Below, piece after piece: positions 45,901 through 55,500 of a DNA stretch of 64,000 bases (its first letter is position 1; the number at the start of each line of letters is the position of its first letter). The notes beneath the pieces are model-generated. The model worked only from the letters and a program-made list of their open reading frames with translations, was not told where the DNA came from and made no database searches. The stretch is from Bicyclus anynana (Eukaryota > Arthropoda > Insecta > Lepidoptera > Nymphalidae). The DNA is taken from NCBI RefSeq assembly GCF_947172395.1, contig NC_069105.1, forward strand, positions 558,001 through 622,000. The letters run 5' to 3'. The position numbers and the translations under genes are program-made.

Positions 45901-48795
45901 TTATTATCACACAGGCTACTTTTTATCCCGGAAAAATCCAAGGTTGCCGCATTCCGGATTTGTGGAAGACTGAAAGCCAGGCGGACGATGTCGCTTGCGT
46001 TCGTTAGTTTACAATATTATTATTTTAAGTTGGCTTAGTTTACAAGTCTGTCTGTTTGTAATGGCTCTACTACTGGTTAGACGGACAAAACTACTGAGAA
46101 GACAAGAACATGGGACAACAAGAACTGTAATTTCACTAAGATCCATACCATTCAAGCCATAACACAGGAATGTTGTGTGGTGACAAAAAAAGATACAGTG
46201 GTAGTACTTTCCTAAATTAGCTCTCACAAAGAACACTACCAACCTTACCTACCAACATTATCATATTTCTGTATGTGTAACAACTTTGATTGAGTCAAGT
46301 CCAATATGATTGTACTGGATCAACAAAGAACAGTAAGCATGAGTCACAGTTAAAGTATAGGTAACAATTACTCATCTATACACCTAACGTTTGTTCTGAC
46401 GAAACAATCACTTCCATGAAAATTTTATTTATTTATTTACAAGCAGATGTCCACTACTACGCCTATGTGGAACCCATCTATCAAAGCAGAATATCCCCTG
46501 ATGCATTGTTTTTGCTATATAATCTCAAATGGGCAGTGTTTTCAATAATGCTGCCAGGCTACTCAATTTTTTCTGCCACTTCCAATAATTATTGTTGTCA
46601 AATATTTCTACTACTTTACACAAAACCTAGGAAAATTGTATACCAAAATCTTCCTTAATCATATAGTGGTGAGACCTACTTGAAAAATGGTGTAGGACTT
46701 TGTTAAGTAATAAGTATAGATAAAAAATTGTGCCACTATGTTTATGATTCATCCACACTTTATCTATATAAAACGACTAGCGGACGCCCACGACTTCGTC
46801 CGCCTGTAGACTTCCTTAATTCGGCCCCGTCGCAAAAACCGTTCTTATCGTACGACTACTATCTATAAACTACATCCTCGTCAAATTTCGAGATTTATAT
46901 TAAGACAGACACATTGATATATTAAAATTAATAAAAGTTCTGTTTTCCTTCAGTTTTCTTTAAATTTTTGGCACTTACATTCAATAAATAAAAACAGTAT
47001 TTTTAATAAATTTAAATGGCCCAACATACTGACAAATTATACAACAAAAAGTACACAAAAGCCTTAAAATCTCCAAAACTAGAAGATTTTCAGCTTCTAG
47101 TTTTGAAGATTTTAAGGCTTTTGATTTTACAGATGACGTTTCTGGTTGTATACTGTCAGTATTTCCAAATTTGACTAATTGCTTATACTACTACCATATG
47201 GGAAGGCAGGTTCTGCGAAGAAGAGCAAATATAAAACAGCAAAATCGATTATTCATATATACTAATATTATAAAGAGGTAAAGTTTGTGGTGTTGTAGAT
47301 CTCTGGATCCACTGAACCTATTTGCATATTCCTTTATCTCTAGAAAGTTACATTAATTGTGAATGTCATAGGTTATATTCTATCCCTGTATCTCACAGTG
47401 GCAAGAACAACACAGGTAAAGCCGCAGGGTGTCAGCTAGTTACTAATAAATTAAAAGTATAACTATAGCAATTCTCTTTTAGGTCTTATCAGCATTGCCA
47501 TTCAGCTATTTATCTCAATTATACGCTTAGCATACAGATTAACATTATCAGATACATAGATACAGGATTAATATTATCAGGTTGATAAAAGTTAATTAAA
47601 TTACAAGCATTTCTGGGAAAGTTACACAACTTAGAGTTGGAATAATAAGATAATAAAAGAAAACCAGCTATTTGATTTATCAAAGTTTTAACTTAAATTA
47701 TTTGACATAAACAGACATTCATAGCGGCAAACATTCATCATATTAGTAGTTTGGGAAATCAATATATTTGACTACAGTTTAAATAGTGTACAATCCATCA
47801 CCATTCATCATCACTATCAGTTCACGACAGGGCCAGGACTTTCTACTTACAGGAGCTTAGACCATGTAGCTCCTAAGCAGGATGGTGGGTTTATAGTGAC
47901 ATTTCAACTCTTTATTAACAGTCTTTACCAAAACCTATTTTATTTAAAATTCATAATTAAAACCCCATTACTATAAGATTTAATAAAAAAATTGTTGGAA
48001 TTTTGTTGTTTAAAAATGGGATACCCCATATGCAATGTTGGTTTAATGTTTGTCCTTCAGATTAAGTTAATGTGGCATAATCTGCTTGCTACTGCCTAAA
48101 CCATTTATGGACAAGTTGAAGTTCGGTAAATAGTTATAGGATCAACTTATTTTACTGCATTGGAACTCATGCTGAGAAACATCTAGTAGTTAAATAAAAA
48201 TAAATATAGGTAATTAAATTAAGCATCACTATTTTTTTAATATTAAAAATGTACTATGTCAAATATGGGAGAACAATAAATGATACTTACCGTCATAGGT
48301 TGACATTCTGTTTGTTTGGAGAGGAATGACTTGGTCTGGATTTACTGGCGACATGAGAAATTGCATCGGACCATCATAGCCTGTTATAAAAAAAATAAAT
48401 AAAATGCATACTTAGCAAAAACAAAATAGGGGTACAACCATGCAACACACGCTAAAAATAAGTAAATAAATGATGAAATAAGATGAATTCAAACATTACC
48501 ATGGAGTTCTCTTGACCGACTTCCAGATATAGGACGCTTTGCAGAACCTACCCTAAGATCATTCGCTTGGACCATACCAGAATTCTGCCTTTTTTGTTTC
48601 ATCTTCTGTTCCATTATTTGACGCTAAAATTATACAAAACTTGGCACTTAGTACAAATTAACACATTCAATACATAAATAAAGCACTTTTACTAGTTTTT
48701 ATCATAGAATAAATCCATTTTCTTAAATTATAATTTCGTGGGAATTTTCTTACTTGCTGTTCGAGTTTCTGGTCCCTTAGGCTTATAGAAGCCAT
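39921..48795 (-). CDS. ktub: King tubby (Tubby/TULP family protein), complete
   Basis: Seven coding exons, all GT-AG and phase-consistent: 48795-48754, 48623-48500, 48380-48291, 45428-45244, 42490-42307, 41398-41199, 40325-39921; about 409 aa (Drosophila protein about 440-460). Tubby proteins bind PI(4,5)P2 at the plasma membrane and move rhodopsin and other receptors; the fly protein is ciliary. The N-terminus MASISLRDQKLEQQ, QNSGMVQAND and ELHGYDGPMQFLMSPVNPDQ matches TULP family starts. The linker exon (45428-45244) is acidic and low-complexity. The tubby domain begins near YKCRIARDRKGMDRGLYPTY and has HLEKDYGKKVFLLAGRKRKK, ELAAVVYDTNVLGFKGPRKM, both family signatures NFHGRVTQASVKNFQIV and the terminal SSFDSKLACE. 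The third intron from the 3' end holds four extra 170-bp copies of the linker exon's end. The gene is head to head with Tid1. Confidence 0.96.
40411..40700 (+). mobile_element. tRNA-derived SINE, family A, in a king tubby intron
   Basis: Full length: GTCGTGATACCCCAGTGGAT, GGTTCGAATCCAGTACGG, CATCGTGAGGAAACCTGCAT, TGGGCCAGCGTGGTGCCTAA and AGCAATGAGCCGAATATGG. Confidence 0.9.
41869..42000 (+). repeat. LINE-tail-like repeat with (AAGAAT)n
   Basis: GAATAAGAATAAGAATTGTT, TTATTTGAATAAACTCAGTA and TCTTAAGGGCCAGTGACTTC. It lies in a king tubby intron. Confidence 0.5.
42095..42205 (+). repeat. (TG)n-rich microsatellite
   Basis: GTGCGTGTGTGTGTGTGTGT continues with interruptions (GCGTGCGTGTGTGTATGCGG) for about 110 bases. 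Confidence 0.85.
42222..42266. repeat. Perfect 21-bp stem, 3-base loop hairpin
   Basis: CTAGACTTCTTTAGTATTAA plus T, three bases, then the exact reverse complement. It lies 41 bases from the king tubby exon at 42307, in the intron next to its donor site. Confidence 0.9.
42575..42720 (+). mobile_element. SINE family A tail fragment
   Basis: AAACATCGTGAGGAAACTTC, TCCGCATTGGGCCAGCGTGG and CAACAGCGAGCCGAATATAG. The tRNA-like head is missing. Confidence 0.75.
42830..43030 (-). mobile_element. RTE-like LINE C-terminal fragment
   Basis: The minus strand reads CATTGTGGTTCCAAGGTGCT, ACCCTGCATCGGAAAGTGCA, GACTGAAGACCGCAAGCAGG and CTGGATGCTGGCGGCTCGAG. It is a decayed version of the C-terminal part of lepidopteran endonuclease-reverse transcriptases (W..PCIGK, RWMLAARDR). 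Frameshifted. Confidence 0.65.
43551..43710 (+). repeat. Interspersed repeat, ACTTCGTCCGCG-type
   Basis: GCGGACGCCCGCGTGGAATT, CAGTTTTTCACAAATCCCGC, GGGAACCATGGATTTACCGG and TCGCGTTTATAATATTAGTA. The end GCGTTTATAATATTAGTAGG is the inverse of a Helitron-like 5' start. Confidence 0.65.
43780..43950 (+). repeat. Interspersed repeat, family L
   Basis: TTCTCGTTCCCGTGGGAATA, CAGAGATATAATATAGCCTA and TTCTAAATCAGTTCAGTAGA match the other family L copies. It lies just downstream of the repeat ending at 43710. Confidence 0.6.
44230..44500 (+). mobile_element. MITE family M1
   Basis: Ends are inverted: TATATAATGATTTATTTATT, TTGCTATCATCCGC and its inverse on the right. Inside are CCCGAAACCAGAGCATCCTC and a perfect hairpin ACAACGTGCAATTGCAAAGA / inverse. 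The same element is present in the opposite orientation at 59577-59844. Confidence 0.85.
44585..45343 (-). repeat. Five-copy tandem duplication of king tubby linker-exon end and donor
   Basis: Exact 170-base spacing puts CCTAGCCAG|GTAAAT donors at 44585, 44755, 44925 and 45095; the fifth and outermost at 45244 is the one that continues the exon from 45428 in frame. The 149-base step between the last two results from a 21-base in-frame deletion. In every copy the segment SMGRDASTDDVCADAA (with variants) to RAQRDSSPSQ stays open. Each copy also has CTGCAG or GTGCAG before CATGGG, which could act as a 3' splice site. Confidence 0.9.
45500..45605 (-). repeat. Short interspersed repeat, inverted copy
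   Basis: CCCGCTTCAATCTTAGACTG and GCAGTCAAGGGCTAACTTGT are the reverse complement of the module at 10241 and 40712. Confidence 0.65.
45668..45707. repeat. Perfect 18-bp stem, 4-base loop hairpin
   Basis: CCAAACACCATGAAACTG, loop GGTT, then the exact reverse complement. It lies in a king tubby intron about 240 bases upstream of the linker exon. Confidence 0.9.
46770..46930 (-). mobile_element. Helitron-like 3' end, minus orientation
   Basis: ACTAGCGGACGCCCACGACT, TCGTCCGCC is the reverse complement of the hairpin-plus-CTAG end seen at 23798-23825 and 55171-55196. The body beyond about 46930 is not recognised. Confidence 0.6.
47056..47123. repeat. 30-bp stem, 8-base loop hairpin with one mismatch
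   Basis: CAAAAGCCTTAAAATCTCCA plus AAACTAGAAG, loop ATTTTCAG, then the reverse complement with one mismatch. It lies in a king tubby intron. Confidence 0.9.
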
Positions 48796-49538
48796 CGCGT
48801 ACAATTATTTTATATTGTGTTTGTAGTTTATAGAGAGCTTTACACTATTTAAAGCTTTGATAATACTTTTATTTCAAAATTCAATACAATTATTGGCATT
48901 TTGTAAGCTCATTTTTGTTTATAAATCATCTTGCCTACCGTTGCCCCGAGAATCGAGTGTTGTCAGATGAAAAAATATCGTGCCTGTTTATTTTATTAAA
49001 GCATTAGGCCCAGTGGTTTCCAACATTTTAATTTTTTCTACGCCCGTATTCTGATTTTGTGGTACCTACTTTATTATACATATATACCTGCTTATGAAAA
49101 AGTGCATTTTATATTTTGAGAAGTGCAACGTCACGTCTTGCGCTTTTCGGTGGATTTGGTCGATTTGTTGGTGGTCAGTAGGTATCTATTGTCTGTTTTG
49201 TGTTTTTTTCATCTTGATAAAACGTTACCCAGGATGTGCCATGCTGCCATGGACACCACGCGGTACACAGAAAAAAATATCATCGCTCACTGTGTCAACG
49301 TAATGCATTATTTGCAAAAAGGCATTCAGTATTTAAATCAAAACCCGGAACAGAGCAACTGTTAAGAACAACTTGTAAGCAGGCAAAGCTTCAAAAGAGT
49401 TCATAGTTTTCTTGAAATATAGAATTTGCATGTTATGGTAGGATTTATTTTGTGGTTTTTGGCAACACTCCATCTGTCATCGTGGTCGCCTTTTCGATAT
49501 GTCACTTTGACATTTGTCATTTGGGGTTCTCTTTCAAC
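48796..49538. promoter_or_regulatory. Shared 5' region between king tubby and Tid1
   Basis: The start codons of the two divergent genes are 743 bp apart. Within about 75 bases of the Tid1 ATG lie CACTTTGACATTTGTCATTT and CCATCTGTCATCGTGG, TGTCA/TGACA repeats. No TATA box at a fitting distance was seen for either gene. Bidirectional use is inferred from layout only. Confidence 0.45.
49249..49365 (+). CDS. Possible small reading frame, unrecognised
   Basis: An ATG in a strong context (GCCATGGAC) opens a 38-codon frame, MDTTRYTEKNIIAHCVNVMH then YLQKGIQYLNQNPEQSNC, ending in TAA. It is mixed in character (Gln, Asn, His, Tyr, two Cys) and predicted helical in the middle, unlike the AT-rich chance frames nearby. 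The frame is also open upstream to 49123. It could be a micropeptide, an upstream frame or first exon of the Tid1 locus, a remnant of a neighbouring gene, or chance. Confidence 0.25.
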   Translation: MDTTRYTEKNIIAHCVNVMHYLQKGIQYLNQNPEQSNC

Positions 49539-52500
49539 ATGGCTCCTACCCGGAGTATTATTGGATTTTTAAATCCAAAAGCTTTATGTGCCGTATTTAC
49601 TAGTAATATATCCAAAACCTCGTGCCGGTTTGTCCACAGATGTAATTGCAGCCATTTGTTAGGGACCCCAGCAGTCTCTTTCGCGGCGTTGGGTCGTAAA
49701 AATTTCAAGTGTAAGTTTTCAATTTACATGCTATCATTACATCATTTCGCTCAAAAACTTCGTAACTACCTTTGATACTGCATTTGCTTACCATTTTCGC
49801 TGTAATAGTACTTCAAGTTATTCTTGACTATCATTAAATCAAGTCCAGTGTTTATATTTTACCACATAACCTTAAATGTTTTGTAGATATCGTAGATGGG
49901 CCGAGACATCGATATTTTCACACTACGAATAGTTTATACACTAGAATTGATTATTATAAAGTACTCGGCGTTTCGAAGAACGCTTCTACCAAAGATATTA
50001 AGAAAGCATACTACCAATTAGCTAAGAAGTATCATCCTGATGCAAATAAATCTGATCCAGAAGCTTCCAAAAAGTTCCAAGAGGTTTCTGAAGCGTATGA
50101 GGTAAGACTGAATATCCAATTTTAATTTTGTAAGTATCCTGTACTATTAGCAATTTATAGAATCAAGTTTCAGCTACTGAGTTTTTACTATATTCAAAAT
50201 ATTATTTTTGTCTTTTTGTATTCCATTATGAAGTAGCCTTTACTATAAACATCTAACAACAAAAAATCAGTTTATAGACATCAAATAACCACTAAGAAAA
50301 AAAAAGTACTATCATTGTGATTGAGATGTGATAGCCCAGTGGATATTGACAGAGTGATCTCTGCCTTCAATTCGCAGGATGTAGGTTTGAATCTGGTCCG
50401 GACCAAGCACCTTTAACTTTTCAGTTATGTGCATTTTAAGAAATTAAATATCACGTGTCTCAAACAGTGAAGAAAAAGCATTGTGAGGAAACCTGCATAT
50501 CTGAGAATTTTCTACATATGCTAAGTTTGCCATCTGACATTTGACATTGCTCATCGGGCCAGCGTGGTGGACTAAGGCCTAACCCCTCATTCTGAAAAGA
50601 GACTCATGCTCAACAGTGGACCGAATATGAGCTGTTAATGATAATGATTATGACAATATATAGACTATAATAGCCATCATTAGGCTATTATTGTCTAGTT
50701 TTTTCTTATTTTGTAGATCCTGTCAGATGAAAACAAACGTAAACAGTATGACACATACGGCACAACTTCTGATAACATGGGCATGGGTGGCCCGGGAGGT
50801 AACGAAGGCTTCACACACCAATGGCAATACAAGTCCACCATAGACCCTGAGGAACTGTTCCGTAAGATATTTGGTGATGCTGGGTTCAAGAGCGAGTCGT
50901 TCAGTGATTTTGCTGAAAGCCAGTTTGGTTTTGGTGCTTCTCAAGAAGTGAGTATTGAATTATTGAACCATCAGATGCCCAGCGGTTTCACCCCTATAGT
51001 ACCCATTACTGTGGGGGGAATATGGAGATCAAATATGGCTTTATGATCATTTGGGATAATAGGGGATTCTGATGCTGAAATAACTAAAACTCAGGCCAGT
51101 AGTTTTTCAGCCTATTCAATGTAGACAAACAGTCAAATCTTTCCTCTTTAAAATATTAGTTCTAGCTTTCTATATTGTCATGAGCATGGGCCCTTAGTCA
51201 TGAGTTCGTGACTAAGGGCGCTGTATGAGTTCGAAACTAGTCGGGACTTTATATCACGTGAGTATTAGACGTGTTTCATAATCAATTAATTATAATTAGA
51301 TGTACATAATTATAGTCTAACCAGAAAAATAAACTACCATTGTCTGGAAAAACTAAACTAATGCTGTCTATTATTATTATACAGGTGGTTAAATTTACTT
51401 GTAGCAGACACTATGCAGATATTTTATATTTTGCGATCAGGATAACTCTCATATAAATAGTATAATATATAATAAATGGGTAGCAATGTCTTCAATTCAC
51501 ATATTAAAATATTGATAAACGGTAATTTTGCAGGTCATAGTGAATCTGCGATTCACAGAAGCAGCTCGCGGTGTGAACAAGGACGTCAATATAAACATTG
51601 TGGACACTTGCACCAAATGCTTAGGGTCTAGGTGTGAGCCCGGCACCAAGTCTATCAAGTGTACCTATTGCAATGGCTCTGGCATGGAGACTTTCTCTAG
51701 AGGTTTGCTTATCATATATATTTACATCATGAAAGACAAGATAATTTTTTGGTATAGTAACAGTTACAGAACAACCAAAAAGGCCCATCTGGGAAACTAT
51801 TACTTCTAACAAAGCAATTCTTCACTGGATATGCTAGGAATATTTATATGTGCCTTATCCTGCGACTCACACTGAGGCATAGGGCTTCAAGCTTAAGTTT
51901 TATTATACTCTGGTCTTTATAATATTAGTACAGCTTGGTAACTTCGTTCGTAACACTCCCGATGCGGGAGCAGGACAGAGGGCGTGTAGTGATGAATGAA
52001 AACCCCACGACTGACGCACCTCACTACTCCGCACGCACGATTTCACACCCGCGCAGTCTTTCTCGTTGTCGCCCGCATATCATGGGAGTGTCATCAATGT
52101 ACTTGCCAGACTATAGGGCAGTATTAGTATAGACAAAATTATTTGAAATTGCAGGTCCATTTGTGATGCGATCCACCTGTAGGCACTGCCATGGAACAAG
52201 AATGCTTATTAAATTTCCATGTGCTGAGTGTGAAGGAAAAGGACAGTCGGTAAGTACAAATTATACCAAATAAATCACTACTGTAGTGTTTGTGTATATT
52301 AAATAGATATACACAAACACTACAGTAGTGATCTACACTACACTACAGATTTAAAATCTACATACACTATCTCATATATATTGGTAGTGGGGGCAATGAG
52401 TCAGTCTGTCACCGTCGTTCGACCTGAGTGGTCGTGTGCGGTCTGCTTGCCTTACCAGTGTAGAGATGTGCCAGTGTTTAGCTTCTCTTATAGTAAGGAC

Positions 52501-55500
52501 GAGAGTCGTTACAATTACCAAATGCATAAACGTCTTTAAATGTTTAACTCTTAACTGCCTTCGTTTTGTTAGGTTCAACGCAAAAAAGTGACAGTTCCAG
52601 TTCCAGCAGGTGTGGAGGATGGCCAGACAGTGCGCATGTCGGTCGGGAACACCGAAGTCTTCGTCACCTTCAAGGTTGAGAGCTCAAGTTACTTCAAACG
52701 TGACGGACCGGACGTCCACACTGATTGCACAGTATGTATTTTTGTTATACTATCATACGCCATGAGGTTTCATTCGCGTACTTCTTGTTCCTGTGAGAAT
52801 CATCATTAGCAACCCATTTTTCGGCTCACTGTTGAGCATGGGTCTTCTCTCAAACAGGGGGATTAGGCCAATAGTCCACCACACTTTCCCAATGCAGAGT
52901 GGCAGACTTTACATTGTAGAGAATTCAGAAAATTCTCAGGTTTGCAGGTTTCAATTCTCAATTTCAATTTTTATTTTTTTGAAATGATGAGGCATCGACT
53001 TGTAAACATATAAACTCGGAGCTTTGTCTTTAACAAGGATATTTATCTATATTATGTCTTTTTCAGATCTCGATATCTCAAGCATTACTGGGTGGCACTG
53101 TGAGAATACAGGGCTTGTATGAAGACCACACAATACAGGTTTGTTATGTTAAATAATAATAAAATCCTCTCAACCCAAAGCTAGGAACACATTCTACTTC
53201 TTTTATTCACTTCTGTCAACTTGAGGCATAGGGATTAAACCTCATGTGCCAGTAGTTTCAATGGTAATGGCTATAACTTGTGGTAGCGACGGCGTTATCG
53301 CATCCTCATGCCCCTTTCATTGGCAGTCCAGTTTTTAGCAGGATCCCGTTTTCTGTAGGATCCAGTTTGTTGGCGAATGTGTATCCTGCATGCGGGATCC
53401 TGCTAAAAACCGATCCGGTCGAATTGTGCCATTCGGCTTTGTCACTAGAAACTAGATCCGTAGTCCAGTAAGAAAGCGGGATCCCGTTTAATTACACATA
53501 TTATACTTCAATAGCAGTATTCACATGTTACTTTAACTAATTTATACATAAAAAGCAAAGATTGTCTGTATATTTGCAAAATTAACAAGATTATAAAATT
53601 TCAAAATCCATTAAAAATCTTTTATCGAAATTAGATGAAAATTCATAGTTCTACCTTCCTTACATTAAACGTGATATTTTTCAGTAAATGAACTATAAAC
53701 ATAAACGCACAAATAACAAAGATATTAGTAATTGCTTTACTATTAACGGCCGGCGACGGCCGCGTGGCGCAGTGGATAGTGACCCTGCTTTCTGCATCCA
53801 CGGCCGTGGGTTCGATTCCCACAACTGGAAAATATTTGTGTGATGAGCATGGGTGTTTTCCAGTGTCTGTGTGTATTTATACATTATATAAGTATTTATA
53901 TGTAGTATATCTATACTAATATTATAAAGAGGTAAAGTTTGTAAGTTTGTAAGTTTGTCACATTTTTTAAATGGGGTAATCTTCGGAACTACTGGTCAGA
54001 TTTTAAAAATTCTTTCACCTGTAGAATGCTACATTATCGGGGAGTGCTATAGGCTATATTTTATATTGGTATCATATATATTAGCCGAGTTATCACAGTT
54101 TTTGTCATACAGGTCGGACTAAAAACCTTTTAAACAGACTTATTCGCATGCGCTGCCTTAACCATTGTGTAAAATTGAAATTAATGTATGGAGACTTTAT
54201 GTATCTTTAAAAGTTCTACAAAAAAGTCCGCGACGCCATATATCTATCTTCTATATATTAGCAGATATAGTACCTTTTGTGTTTTAAAAATTATTAATTT
54301 TATATACTTAGGTTTACGTCATTATTTATACAACTAAACTTTAATCCTTATTAAAATAAATTATTTAATAATCACAAGGATATTATGGAGATAAGATTTG
54401 CCCTTTACAGTATGTTAATTACTTAAATAGTTTCGGAGATAATACAAAATTTCTAAAAGACGCAGTAATTCCGCTATATGACGCCCGGCGCTTTCATTTA
54501 CGTAGTTCCCGTTTCCGTGTGAATATGGGGATCAAACATAGCCTATGACACTCGCAAATAACGTAGCTTTCTATTGGTAAAACAATTTTCCAAATCGGTC
54601 CAGTAGATCCAGAGATTACCTCCTATTTCTCTTGGTCATACCACCACTCTCGAAAGACTGGACCGATTTTGCTAAGGGTATGAGTAAGATATAGAAGTTA
54701 CAGGGTAAGGTAGGCTACGGGTAGGGACGCGTAGGGGTAGTGAAGGGGTAGGGTAGGTTTAGGGCCGGGTTTAGGGTATTGGTAGGGTAGGGGTATAGGT
54801 AGGGTAGCGGTAGGGTAGAGGTACGGGTAGGATAGGGAAGTGGTAGGGTAGGGGTAGGATAGACGTGACATAGGGGTACGGGTGGGATAGGGGTAGGAAA
54901 GGGATAGGGTACGGGGAGGGTAGGGGTAGGATGGGGGTAGGGGTTGGATGGGGGTAGGGGTAAGATGGGGGTAGGGTGTAGGTAAGGTAGGGGTAGGGTA
55001 GGGGTAGGTTTGGGGTAGGGTAGGGGTAAGGTTGGGGTAGGGGTAGGGTAGGGTAGGGGTATGGTAGATGTAGGGGTTGGGTAGGGTAGGGTTGGGGTAG
55101 TGGTAGGGTAGGGGTAGGGTAGGGGTAGGGTAGGGTAGGAGTAGTAGTAAAGTTGACATCGAAATTTACGCAGACGAAGTCGCGGGCGTCCGCTAGTAAT
55201 TGTATATTAATATTATAATATCAACTATCTTAGCGCCCATAACACAAGCTACTCTGTATGCTTACTTTGCGGCTATATAGTGATGTGTATTGTTTAAGTA
55301 TATTTATTTATTTATTTATTAGCTTACTCCTAATTTATATACAATTTAAAAAACTGTCATCATCCCTAATATAAAAACGGCAAATGCTCGATGTTCTGTC
55401 ACAAGTGAATGCTTAAGTCTATCAGCACCTTTAGATCTCCTCTTTCTCGACACAATAGGGCAGAGTCAGAGAATGAGATCTCTTTCTAGCCTACTCTATA

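Noticed and set aside
53757..53830. tRNA gene
   Set aside because: A- and B-box-like sequences are present but the arms do not fold to a cloverleaf with a standard anticodon loop, and a SINE body and tail follow. The same applies to 27847, 40411 and 63945.
54698..55159. Long minus-strand frame encoding a Pro/Tyr/Thr/Leu-rich protein
   Set aside because: It is just the translation of the C-rich strand of the TAGGG minisatellite (TLPYPYP repeats).
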